From assembly GCF_008087625.1 (NCBI RefSeq), contig NZ_CP042997.1, positions 3,844,001 through 3,908,000 on the forward strand: DNA of 64,000 nt, read 5' to 3'. The translations under genes and the position numbers were made by a program. This DNA comes from Aquisphaera giovannonii. GTDB taxonomy: Bacteria; Planctomycetota; Planctomycetia; Isosphaerales; Isosphaeraceae. Numbering within the stretch: the first letter of the stretch is position 1; each line of letters starts with the position of its first letter. A model generated the notes under the pieces. That model was not told where the DNA came from. It ran no database searches and saw only the letters and a list, made by a program, of their open reading frames with translations. Shown piece after piece: positions 47,001 through 54,425 of this stretch.

Positions 47001-48544
47001 TGGCGATCGCCCGCGGGAGTCTCGGATTCCTTGATTTCCAGCTTCTCGCCGTCGATCAGGGTGAGCTTGACCTTGGCGTTCTCGTCCAGGAACGGGGCGG
47101 AGAAGGCGACGAGGTGCCCGAGCTTGCCCGGCTCGAGCGTCCCGAGGCGGCCATCGAGCCCCGCGAGCGCCGCGGCCTGCTTCGTCAGGGCGGCGAGGAC
47201 CTGGTCCTCGGTCAGCCCCTCCTTCTTGAGGGTCCGGAGCTGGGCCCCGAAGCGGTCCAGGCGGTCGAGACCCTCGCTGCTGAACGCGAACGGGATGCCG
47301 GCCTTCGCCAGGGCCGCGGCCGTGCCGACGCGGCGCTTCCAGAGGTCGCGGCGATGGGCCAGGAGCCGGAGCGGCTCGTCCCGCTCGGCGGCCGACTTCT
47401 TGCGATATTCCTCCTCGGTCGGGACCTTCGGCTCCTCCGGGAAGTCGAGCGTCAGCACGACCGGCACGCGCTCGGCCTTGAGCCGATCCACGACCTTGTA
47501 CGCCTCGTTGCCTCCGACGATGACCGCCGTCGTCCCGAACTCGGCGGCGAGGTCGAGCGCCCGGTGGATCTCGTCGCGGGTCTGGGCCTGCCACCAGACC
47601 GGCAGCTTGCGGCTGGCCGCCTGGCCGAGCGCCACGAGCGCCGGGTCGAACGGGGCGCCGACGCCACCGCCGTCGGAGTCGAGCAGTCGTTGATGCCGCT
47701 CGGCGTCGAGCATCGCCTGCCGGAAGTGGGCGACCGTGCCCATGAGCGATCGCGGGTAGGGGTTGTCCGTGCCGCCCTGCTCGCCCCCGGGCCGGCGGCG
47801 CTGGCCTTGCGGACCGAACGGCGTCGCCGGCTGCCCGCCGGCGGGCGCATCGGTCGGGACGGACATGTGGACGTGCAGCGCGACGGGCGTCTTGACGACG
47901 ACCTCCCGGCGCGGCAGGCCGCTCAGGCTGACCACCGCGCTCTGGCCGGTGGCGATGGAGCCGGACGGCGCGGCCAGGATGTCGGTGAAGCCGATCCGCC
48001 GATAGGGCAGGGCGGCCGCGTCCGCCAGCTCGACGGCCGGAGCAACCTCGAACTCCGGCGTCAGGCCGCGGCGATTGTCCCCGGGCGTCGCGGCCAGGGG
48101 CGATTCCGCCAGGTCCACCGGCCGCCCCTTGCCGCTGGCCGACCGGTCCACGCCGGCCTTCTGGGCGGCCGTCGTGTACAGGTCGAGGAACCCGGGATAG
48201 ACGACCATCCCCTTGCCCTCGATCACCTCCGCGTCGTCGGGCACCGCCGTGTCCTTGCTCGGGCCGACGGCCTCGATCAGGCCCCGGCGCACCACGATCG
48301 TCCCGGGGTCGAAGACCTTGCCCACCGCCGCGACGATCTTCGCGTCCTTGATCGCGTAGGCCGTCGGGAACCCCTCTCGCCCCCCCGCCGGGTCGTCATC
48401 GGCCGCAGCCCTTCCGAGCACGGCGACGGCGAGCACCATCGCGCAGGCCGTCGCGGCGGCCGCGAGCCGGATCGGGAGGCCGGAGAGGGCCGATCGGTGC
48501 CGCGAGGCGCGAGGCGACTCGCCGCGTCCATGAAGTGTCTTCAT
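44063..48544 (-). CDS. Triple-module amidohydrolase, exported, one module with metal-binding motif
   Basis: 1493 residues: signal peptide or anchor (about 25-48), then three tandem imidazolonepropionase/amidohydrolase-like modules. Module 1 (about 65-510) and module 3 (about 1050-1460) lack the HxH zinc motif: after V-x-P-G they read FLDLYTTAA (about 119-127) and MVDSGSALG (about 1095). Module 2 (about 610-1030) keeps it, His677-Ser-His679 in DTHSHMA, plus KIHSHC, LQHVLEGY and IKSDSEE. A Gly/Arg-rich then KKAEEPK-type repeated linker (about 518-600) joins modules 1 and 2. Each module ends with a GLDGRLGSLE-like motif. Substrate unknown; secretion and size suggest a peptide or cyclic-amide hydrolase. 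Two dead modules on one chain are unusual. ATG at 48544 has GGAG 10 bases upstream. Confidence 0.85.
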   Translation of the reverse strand: MKTLHGRGESPRASRHRSALSGLPIRLAAAATACAMVLAVAVLGRAAADDDPAGGREGFPTAYAIKDAKIVAAVGKVFDPGTIVVRRGLIEAVGPSKDTAVPDDAEVIEGKGMVVYPGFLDLYTTAAQKAGVDRSASGKGRPVDLAESPLAATPGDNRRGLTPEFEVAPAVELADAAALPYRRIGFTDILAAPSGSIATGQSAVVSLSGLPRREVVVKTPVALHVHMSVPTDAPAGGQPATPFGPQGQRRRPGGEQGGTDNPYPRSLMGTVAHFRQAMLDAERHQRLLDSDGGGVGAPFDPALVALGQAASRKLPVWWQAQTRDEIHRALDLAAEFGTTAVIVGGNEAYKVVDRLKAERVPVVLTLDFPEEPKVPTEEEYRKKSAAERDEPLRLLAHRRDLWKRRVGTAAALAKAGIPFAFSSEGLDRLDRFGAQLRTLKKEGLTEDQVLAALTKQAAALAGLDGRLGTLEPGKLGHLVAFSAPFLDENAKVKLTLIDGEKLEIKESETPAGDRQGGPGGAGRRGGPGGRGAGPGGPPREGGPDRKEAAKKAEEPKPKEAAKKADEPKAKDAAKKAEEPKTKDARKDEGKPAEKPAPFVDVAIETEADRRPKTKTGGSVLIKDATILTVTKGTVAKGSILVEKGKIAAIGPDLPAKPGVTVIDAAGLVAMPGMIDTHSHMAIQGGVNEMSLSVVPEVRVKDVVIGDDATIYRALAGGTTLARLLHGSANTIGGQDAVIKLRYGQPGRDLILRDAPQGVKFALGENVTRSRGRFPNTRMGVESVIERAFEEAKAYRAEQARYEADRKAGRKAGPPPRQDLRLEALARILEGSIKIHSHCYRADEILMLLRTAERYGVRVQSLQHVLEGYKVAAEIAAHGASSSTFSDWWAYKIEAYDAIPQNAALLAEAGADVCIKSDSEELIRHLNLEAAKSVRYGGMKEDQALAMVTINAARQLGLDGRLGSLEVGKDADIALFNGHPFDAFSRCELTLVDGEVYFERAEPDGKRGVRPGDHRAMPQPADPARVPEIALVEQAKGLVALRHARIHPVSGPEIPDGNLIIANGKIAAVGPASGTPIPPEAQIVEVRGMDVWPGMVDSGSALGLSEIGSLTETQDAADAGRFDPELLASTALRADSEHIPVTRVAGVLSSFVQPAGGLVAGQGCMINLRGWVPRELVVKDPAALCVNIPTYVPPPAEGTRRRPGMGQPPGEGGEGQQDPQARRKEQLESIRNWFRRAARYADAVAAAKAKGGTPPPYDIRLAALAPYAKGQGLVLFAADQRMEILDALAIAKDLKLKAAISGANEGWKVAKAIKEAGLPVLVGGVLNELRHDHEPYDSVYANPARLHAAGVKLAIGCRIAGSLAGAGPRNLPFEAATAAAFGLPEDAGVRAVTLSAAEVLGVADQLGSLEPGKRANVVITAGHLLQPTTRVLALFIDGHFEPIESRHTKLYARYQGRLREIQAGRAPLGLDRSTNPSSGPGRSPAARATPPAAR

Positions 48545-49293
48545 GCTGGGATGACTCCGGCCGCATGGGCGGCCATCGAGGGTGTGCGTCGAGGACGGCG
48601 CGAGCATCCGGCGTCCGGCCCGGGAGAGGTCCGTAAGACTCTATCAGCCGCAAGTTGCGGCGGGAAGCCCCGGACGGGTACGGCCGTAATCCGAGCCTAA
48701 ACGGAGGGCCTGCGACCGGCTGTAGCGTGCACCGAGCGCATGAGGAGCCACCCGGACGGGTACGGCCGGCCTTCCGGGTGGCTTGGCAGAGCCGAAGGCG
48801 ATGCCACGGGATCTCCTGGTCGTGCGTGCGGGTCCGTGGCCCCGCTCGTGGGCCGAGGCGGTCCCGTGGCGTCGCTGCGCTTCCGCCACAGCCACCCGGC
48901 CGGCCTCGCCCCGGGAAGAGACACCGACCATCCCTCCGGGTGGCTGTGGCAGAGCCGAAGGCGATGCCACGGGACCGCCTCGGCCCACGAGCAGGATCCC
49001 GACGTTCGCGCCGGCCCGATCGACCGAGGGGTCGCGACGCTTCCGCCACGGCCACCTGGGACCGCGATCGGATCGGTCCGTGATCTCGCCTCCTCCGCCC
49101 CGCTCACCGTCCGCGACTCGGAACCTAGAACCGAGAGGGCCGCGAGCTTCAGCCGGATGAGCCCGAAATCGCTCGTAGCGTCGCGAATTCCCGAGACCAG
49201 GATCGGAAGCCCCGGGTATCCTAAAACTCCACATCGCATGGCGATCGCGCAAATGATTGCTACGGCACCGACGGCCTGAAATGGGGTGTATCG
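48545..49293. other. Intergenic region with inverted-repeat cluster
   Basis: 749 bp between divergent genes. It contains the repeat cluster at 48776-48992, a 16-base direct repeat (CCGGACGGGTACGGCC at about 48671 and 48752), and a smaller hairpin at 49059-49079 (GGACCG-cgatcggat-CGGTCC). The promoters of the amidohydrolase and the TPR gene must also lie here. No gene is seen. Confidence 0.55.
48776..48992. repeat. Cluster of three related repeat copies forming a large inverted repeat
   Basis: A ~54-base unit occurs inverted at 48844-48897 and direct at 48938-48992, about 40 bases apart; outer parts match nearly perfectly (for example GTCCCGTGGC versus GCCACGGGAC) and only the centre differs. 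A shortened direct copy is at 48776-48811. Each copy has its own GTGGC...GCCAC hairpin around a CGAAGGCG-type core. A partial fourth copy (CGCTTCCGCCACGGCCACC) lies near 49038. This looks like a dispersed, REP- or MITE-like palindromic element that has been locally multiplied. Confidence 0.65.
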
Positions 49294-51330
49294 ATGGTGC
49301 GCGGCGAGAGACCGGCGTGCGGCCGGAGGCGAACGAGACCGCGTTGGACTTCCGGGACCTCGTTCTGGCTGGCTATCGCGATCTCGTCTGCTCCATGGAC
49401 CATTCAGGTGGGTGCTCAGGGGCTACCCGAGTTCGGCAGCGAGTGGCTCGGTCGGCGGGTGATCGTCGACCCTAACACGACATTGATGGTCAGGCCGGAC
49501 GGCGCAGGCACCGGCCCCGTAGCGGTTACCGCAGGCCGACTCGATGGAGACAGTTTTCGAATCTATTTCGTTGCGGGGGCGAAGAAGGCGTGGACATTCC
49601 TGGCAGTGGAGGAGACGAACGTCAAGGGGTGGGTTCCAACCGACCGTCTGATCCTCTACGATCGCGCGCTAGAAATCCTCTCCGATAGGGTGCGTCACCA
49701 CCCGAACGATCCGGTCAACTACCTCTGGCGTGGCCACGTTCGGTCCGCCGACGGCCTTTTCGACGAGGCCATTGCCGACTTCACCGAGGCCATCCGGCTG
49801 GGGCATGGTGACGCGAGGGCATACAACGCCCGCGGCGAAGCCTGGGCGGAGAAAGGAGACCAGGACAGGGCGCTCGCCGACTTCACCGAGGCGATCCGAC
49901 TCGACCAGAATCACGCAGATGCTTTCATAAATCGGGCTAACATATGGGACCTCAAGGGTGATCGCGAGAACGAGATCGCCGATTTGAGCGAGGTGATTCG
50001 ACTCGACCCCAGCGACGCCTACAGCTACCTCAGCCGGGGGATCGAATGGCTCCGTAAGGACGACTACGACAAGGCTATCGCCGACCTGAGCAAGGCGATT
50101 TGCCTCGCCCCCGAGTCTATGTGGCCCCGCTATTATCGGGGAGTTGCCTGGCGGAACAAGGAGCAGTACGACGGGGCCATCGCCGACTTCACCGAAGCCA
50201 TCCGACTCTCCCCCGAATTCTCGTCAGCCCACTATGAGCGTGGCCTTCTCCGATCGAATGTGAAGCGTCAGTATGACGGGGCAATCGCCGACTTCACCGC
50301 GGCGATCCTGCATCGACCTGGAGATGCGAGGGCCTTCAAGGCTCGCGGCATCGCCCGCCGGGCCAGGCGCGAGTATGCTTCGGCCATCGATGACTTCAAT
50401 GAAGCCATCCAGCTCGATCCCGATGACCCAGAACCCTACGTCGACCGCGGGCTCGCCTGGTCCGGTGGAGGCCAGAACGAACATGCACTTGACGACCTCG
50501 GCGAGGCGATCCGGCTCGATTCGGGGAATTCCAGGGCTTACAGCAGCCGGGGCCCGATCTGGCTCAGCAAGAATGAAGCGGGTAAGGCGATCGACGATCT
50601 CAACGAGGCGCTCGACCTCGGGGACATCAATGCTACGAACTACGCGAATAGAGGCCTCGCATGGATGGCTCTGGGATACCCTGACAAGGCGATCGCGGAT
50701 CTGGACGAGGCCATTCGCATCAACCCGAGTTGCGCCTCGGCGTTCTACAACCGCGGCTTCACCAGGGCGAGGAAGGGCGATACGGTCGGTGCAATCAAGG
50801 ACTACGACGAGGCGATCCGCCTGGACCCGGAATACAAGAATGCCCTGATCGCCCGCGCCGACGCCCACCGCCGAAGCAAGGAGTATGATGACGCGATCGA
50901 CGACTGCGACGAGGCCATCAGGCTCGACCCGAGGAATGCAACGGCCTACTACAACCGAGGAGTCTCGCTGCGGGCGAGCGGCCAGTTCGCCGAGGCGATC
51001 GACGACTTTAACGAGGCGATCAGGATAACGCCGGAGAGCTCTTCGGCCTACAACAGCCTGGCCTGGCTGCACGCGACCTGCCTCGACCCCCGCTTCCGCG
51101 ACGGCCGCAAGGCGGTCGAGTCCGCGAGGAAGGCCTGCGAGCTGACGAGGTACGAGGACGGCTCCTGCCTCGACACCTTGGCCGCTTCCTACGCCGAGCT
51201 TGGCGACTTCGAGAATGCCATTGGCTTCGAGATCAGGGCCCTCGGCTTCTTTGCCGGTACCGATGCCGAGGCGAGGGCCGGCGCGCGACTGAAGCTGTAT
51301 CGCGACCGCAAGCCTTACCGCGAAGAGTAG
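49294..51330 (+). CDS. Secreted or membrane-associated TPR-repeat protein
   Basis: 678 residues. A hydrophobic segment near residues 20-42 may be a signal sequence, preceded by Arg-rich residues. Residues ~50-120 form a small SH3-like domain (LGRRVIVDPNTTLMVRPDG, ETNVKGWVPTDRLI). Then come 13 tandem 34-residue tetratricopeptide repeats with consensus A-I-A-D-F-T-E-A-I-R-L-D-P (one copy has an extra residue) and a degenerate last repeat. TPR arrays bind protein partners. GC content is lower than that of its neighbours and it lies in a gene-sparse accessory stretch. Start is uncertain (weak RBS). Confidence 0.82.
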   Translation: MVRGERPACGRRRTRPRWTSGTSFWLAIAISSAPWTIQVGAQGLPEFGSEWLGRRVIVDPNTTLMVRPDGAGTGPVAVTAGRLDGDSFRIYFVAGAKKAWTFLAVEETNVKGWVPTDRLILYDRALEILSDRVRHHPNDPVNYLWRGHVRSADGLFDEAIADFTEAIRLGHGDARAYNARGEAWAEKGDQDRALADFTEAIRLDQNHADAFINRANIWDLKGDRENEIADLSEVIRLDPSDAYSYLSRGIEWLRKDDYDKAIADLSKAICLAPESMWPRYYRGVAWRNKEQYDGAIADFTEAIRLSPEFSSAHYERGLLRSNVKRQYDGAIADFTAAILHRPGDARAFKARGIARRARREYASAIDDFNEAIQLDPDDPEPYVDRGLAWSGGGQNEHALDDLGEAIRLDSGNSRAYSSRGPIWLSKNEAGKAIDDLNEALDLGDINATNYANRGLAWMALGYPDKAIADLDEAIRINPSCASAFYNRGFTRARKGDTVGAIKDYDEAIRLDPEYKNALIARADAHRRSKEYDDAIDDCDEAIRLDPRNATAYYNRGVSLRASGQFAEAIDDFNEAIRITPESSSAYNSLAWLHATCLDPRFRDGRKAVESARKACELTRYEDGSCLDTLAASYAELGDFENAIGFEIRALGFFAGTDAEARAGARLKLYRDRKPYREE

Positions 51331-51444
51331 TCGCGGCCTCGCACCCCGATGCCCGACCGGATCTTGCCGTTTTTCTGTAGTGATTCGCCGCCGGGCTGCA
51401 TGATAGATCGGGGAGATTTCGCCGGCCCGACAGGATCCATTGCC

Positions 51445-53511
51445 ATGAGGCTCGAGCGATCGCCGGACGTGCTGAGGCAGGTGCGGACGCTCTTCGGGGC
51501 GGGGGCCGCCGCCGGGGTGTCGGACGCAGAGCTGCTGGCGCGTTTCCTCCGCCGGAGGAAGGAATCGGGCGAGGCTTTGGCGGTGGCTGAGTCCGCGTTC
51601 GAGGCCCTCGTGGCGAGGCACGGGCCGATGGTCTTGGGCGTCTGCCGCCGGGCCCTGGCCTCCCCGGAGGACGTCGAGGACGCCTTCCAGGCGACGTTCC
51701 TCGTCCTCGTCCGCAGGGCCGCCTCGGTCCGCGTGGAGGGCTCGCTCGGCCGCTGGCTCTACGGAGTGGCCCGCAAGGTCGCGGCGCGGGCCCCGGTCCG
51801 AGCCGAACGGCAGAAGGGCCGGGGCCGCCCGCTGGAGATCGAACCGGAGGCGCACGCCACAGCCGGTGACCGTGACGAACTCCTCGGCGCCCTCGACGAG
51901 GAAATCGCCCGGCTGCGTTGCCCGGTCGGCACCGTCAGCGGCCGCCTGACGCGGGCTCGCGGCCTGCTCCGCGAGCGGCTCGTCCGCCGCGGCATCGCCA
52001 TGACGGCCGGCACACTCTCGAGCTATCTGGATAACGGCCAAGCCCGCGCCGCGGTTCCCAGGGCCCTCGCCCTCACCACGAGCCGCGCCGCGACCAAACT
52101 GGCCCCGCCCGCGGGGGCGGCGTCCGGCGCTGCGGCGTCACTGATGAACGACGTCGCCCGCGTCGCCACCGCCGCCCGATTGGGCATGGCCGCCGCCATC
52201 GTCCTGGCCTCGGGGCTGGCCGGTTATTCGGCCGCGGAGGTCCGCGACCATCTGCCCGGGTCGCTTTCGGTCGCAAGGGAGACGGTCCAGATGGCTCGCG
52301 AAATCGCAGGGACAAGGCCTGCGGTCCGGCCATCCTCTCCCGCGATCGACGCGGTGGCGCGGCCGGGGCATCGGCCGGCCGGCGAGATCGTGTCGGAGAT
52401 CGAGGCGACGCGGAAGGCACAACGGGACGCCCAGTACCCCTCGGAAGAGTGGAAGCGGCTGAGCGGAGAGGTCGTCCGGCTCGTCGGGGAGTTGCGAACG
52501 ACCCATCCCGACGAGCCGCGACTGGCCATGTACTTGCTCCTGCGCTGGAGCTTGCTCGCCGCCACCGATCGCCGGTCCCAGGCCCGCGACGAGGCCGCCG
52601 CGGCAGCCCAGACCGCGACGGATCCCGCCGTGCGGATATCCGCGCTCTTCTATGGGGCGGATTGCCGCATGAAAGGGGAGATCGGCAGCCTCGACGCCGC
52701 CGCCGTGGCGGAAGAGTTTGCCCGTCAGGCGACAGGCGACATGCGAGCGGCATGCCTCCTCAGCCTCGCCTCGGAGTCTCTCGAACGCGGCAAGCTCGCA
52801 CGATTCGGCCTATTCGTCGCCAGCCTGCTGGCCGCCGACGTCTGCGCGGTCAACTGGAGGTTCCTGGGCCTGGTCGCCCGCCTCGGCAAGCTGGCCCTGT
52901 TCGCGATGCTCGCGGTGGTCCTCGGCATCCAGATGGTCGAGGACGGCGGCCTGTCGGCCTTCGCCAGCAACGCCTACGTGACGGCCCGGGATTCGGGAAG
53001 GGTCGAGCGGTTCACGGCCTTCGCCCGGTCCGTCGAAGCCGAGGCCCGGACATGCCTGAGGGACCTGCCGCGGTGCGCCGAGGCCGTCCTCCTGCCGACG
53101 CTGGCCGCAGCCATCGCGGCGGGGGCGATCGTGGTCCTGGATCGATGGCGCTCCATCGGGGCCGACACGGGCCGTCGCCCGCGATTCCGACGCGGAGCAC
53201 TTACGTTCTTCCTCGCGATGGCGGTCGTCTGCCTGGCCGACTCCGGGTGGCTCGCCTACAGGCAGCACGCCCTCCGCGGCCGCATGGATCGCGACTTCCC
53301 CGAAAGCCGCGGTGGCCGGATCATCCGGGACTTGCGACCGGTGACCACGAGTCGTCCGCCAGCCGTTCCCATCCGTCAGTCTGGAGGCTCTCGACTTGTC
53401 GCCAGATGTTTCCGGACGTGCCTGTCCCGTTCTGTTCCTTGCTTCCCATGGAGCGTTCCGCGATCCGGCTGTCATGCCTCAGACCTGGGCACTGAAGCGC
53501 TCTTGGTCTAG
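51445..53511 (+). CDS. ECF sigma-factor-like protein with truncated region 4 and membrane C-terminus
   Basis: 688 residues. Region 2 is complete (about 45-115: FEALVARHGPMVLGVCRRAL, DAFQATFLVLVRR, GRWLYGVARKVAA). Region 4 is not: the protein passes directly from DEEIARL (ends residue 157) to RCPVGTVSGRLTRARGLL, whereas a normal relative (the sigma factor at 58125) has 25 residues between, containing the first half of the helix-turn-helix. The reading frame is kept. The C-terminal part has several hydrophobic segments (about 250-275, 450-510, 560-625). The last ~55 residues are Cys/Ser/Arg-rich and look like read-through. Probably no longer able to contact a -35 element, or a decaying gene. 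Start at the ATG at 51445. Confidence 0.75.
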   Translation: MRLERSPDVLRQVRTLFGAGAAAGVSDAELLARFLRRRKESGEALAVAESAFEALVARHGPMVLGVCRRALASPEDVEDAFQATFLVLVRRAASVRVEGSLGRWLYGVARKVAARAPVRAERQKGRGRPLEIEPEAHATAGDRDELLGALDEEIARLRCPVGTVSGRLTRARGLLRERLVRRGIAMTAGTLSSYLDNGQARAAVPRALALTTSRAATKLAPPAGAASGAAASLMNDVARVATAARLGMAAAIVLASGLAGYSAAEVRDHLPGSLSVARETVQMAREIAGTRPAVRPSSPAIDAVARPGHRPAGEIVSEIEATRKAQRDAQYPSEEWKRLSGEVVRLVGELRTTHPDEPRLAMYLLLRWSLLAATDRRSQARDEAAAAAQTATDPAVRISALFYGADCRMKGEIGSLDAAAVAEEFARQATGDMRAACLLSLASESLERGKLARFGLFVASLLAADVCAVNWRFLGLVARLGKLALFAMLAVVLGIQMVEDGGLSAFASNAYVTARDSGRVERFTAFARSVEAEARTCLRDLPRCAEAVLLPTLAAAIAAGAIVVLDRWRSIGADTGRRPRFRRGALTFFLAMAVVCLADSGWLAYRQHALRGRMDRDFPESRGGRIIRDLRPVTTSRPPAVPIRQSGGSRLVARCFRTCLSRSVPCFPWSVPRSGCHASDLGTEALLV

Positions 53512-53559
53512 ACTGGATTCACCGTCTAAAGGAGAACCGTCTGACCTGGGGAGGTGACC

Positions 53560-53829
53560 GTGCCGACCAGCATCTCGATCGAGGAGCGATTGGCGGCCGT
53601 CGAGGCAGCAGTCCAGGATATCCGGCGCCGCATTCGCGACGATTCGACATCGCTCCACGACGAAGCACGCGTCGAGACGACGGCCCATGTAGAGAAGACC
53701 CCTGCGGCTGCCCACTGGATTGATCGGTTCACCGGCGCCTTCGAGGACGAGCCAGCATTCGCCCAGGTCGTGGCCTATGGCCGGGCCTTTCGAGAATCCG
53801 ACCGCCCAGGCGAGGATGATCCGGAGTGA
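53560..53829 (+). CDS. Small antitoxin-like protein upstream of a PIN toxin
   Basis: 89 residues: N-terminal coiled/helical segment (SIEERLAAVEAAVQDIRRRI), then AHWIDRFTGAFEDEPAFAQVVAYGRAFRESDR, a region typical of antitoxins that precede VapC-like PIN toxins in planctomycetes and cyanobacteria. A GGGGAGG site lies 6 bases before the GTG start. Its stop codon overlaps the toxin start as GTGA. Identification rests on position and size; no classical DNA-binding domain is seen. Confidence 0.6.
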   Translation: MPTSISIEERLAAVEAAVQDIRRRIRDDSTSLHDEARVETTAHVEKTPAAAHWIDRFTGAFEDEPAFAQVVAYGRAFRESDRPGEDDPE

Positions 53830-54283
53830 GGTTCCTGCTGGACACCGACCACATCAGTATCCTCCAGCAGAAGGCCGGGAACGACTTCGAGACCCTGACT
53901 TCGCACATCCGATCGCACGCTCGGACCGAGATCGGTCTCTCCATCATCAGTTTTCACGAGCAGGTCATGGGCTGCCACACCTTCCTCACTCGGGCCTCTT
54001 ACCCGCGGAACTGGAACGGGGCTACCGCATGTTCGGACGCTTGCTGAGCGACTATGCCGCAAGCGAGGTCGTGCCGTTCGATGGAGCCGCGGCGACGATC
54101 CATGAGACACTCAAGGGCCAACGCGTGCGGATCGGCTCGATGGACCTCCGAATCGCCTCCATCGCCCTCGCGCGAGGATTGATCCTGGTCACACGAAACG
54201 TCAGGGACTTCCAGCGGATCCCGGGACTCTCCACGGAAAACTGGACGACCGGGGGCCAATCCAACGGCCCTTCCTCGTCGTGA
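53826..54283 (+). pseudogene. PIN-domain (VapC-like) toxin, disrupted by a frameshift
   Basis: The N-terminal half reads from a GTG at 53826: MRFLLDTDHISILQQKAG, with acidic catalytic residues Asp6/Asp8 and Glu45 (SFHEQV). This frame then fails after CHTFLTRA. The C-terminal half is in another frame and continues from about 54002: PAELERGYRMFGRLLSDY, VRIGSMDLRIASIALARG and LVTRNVRDFQRIPGL, which supply the remaining PIN residues. One missing base (or two extra) between about 53991 and 54010 would restore one ~152-residue ribonuclease. Either the gene is inactivated, or there is a sequencing error or a programmed shift; the slip site is not an obvious homopolymer, so mutation is the simpler view. 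Confidence 0.78.
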
Positions 54284-54425
54284 TCGCATCGGCTTCTCCC
54301 GCCCCTCCGCGGCTTCGCCTCCGCCGGCCGGTTGCCCTCCGATAGCCCTCCTGGCAGACTGTTGGCAAGGGCCCGGCCGGATGGGGCGGGGCGTCGGGCG
54401 AACAGCCGCGGGGAGGAGGGGCGAG

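Noticed and set aside
45134-48700. Plus-strand open frame of 1188 codons opposite the triple amidohydrolase
   Set aside because: Antisense shadow of a conserved protein with signal peptide and catalytic motifs on the other strand.
53991-54010. Programmed frameshift in the PIN toxin
   Set aside because: No slippery heptamer or stimulatory structure is evident, so a mutation or read error is simpler. I list it as a pseudogene.
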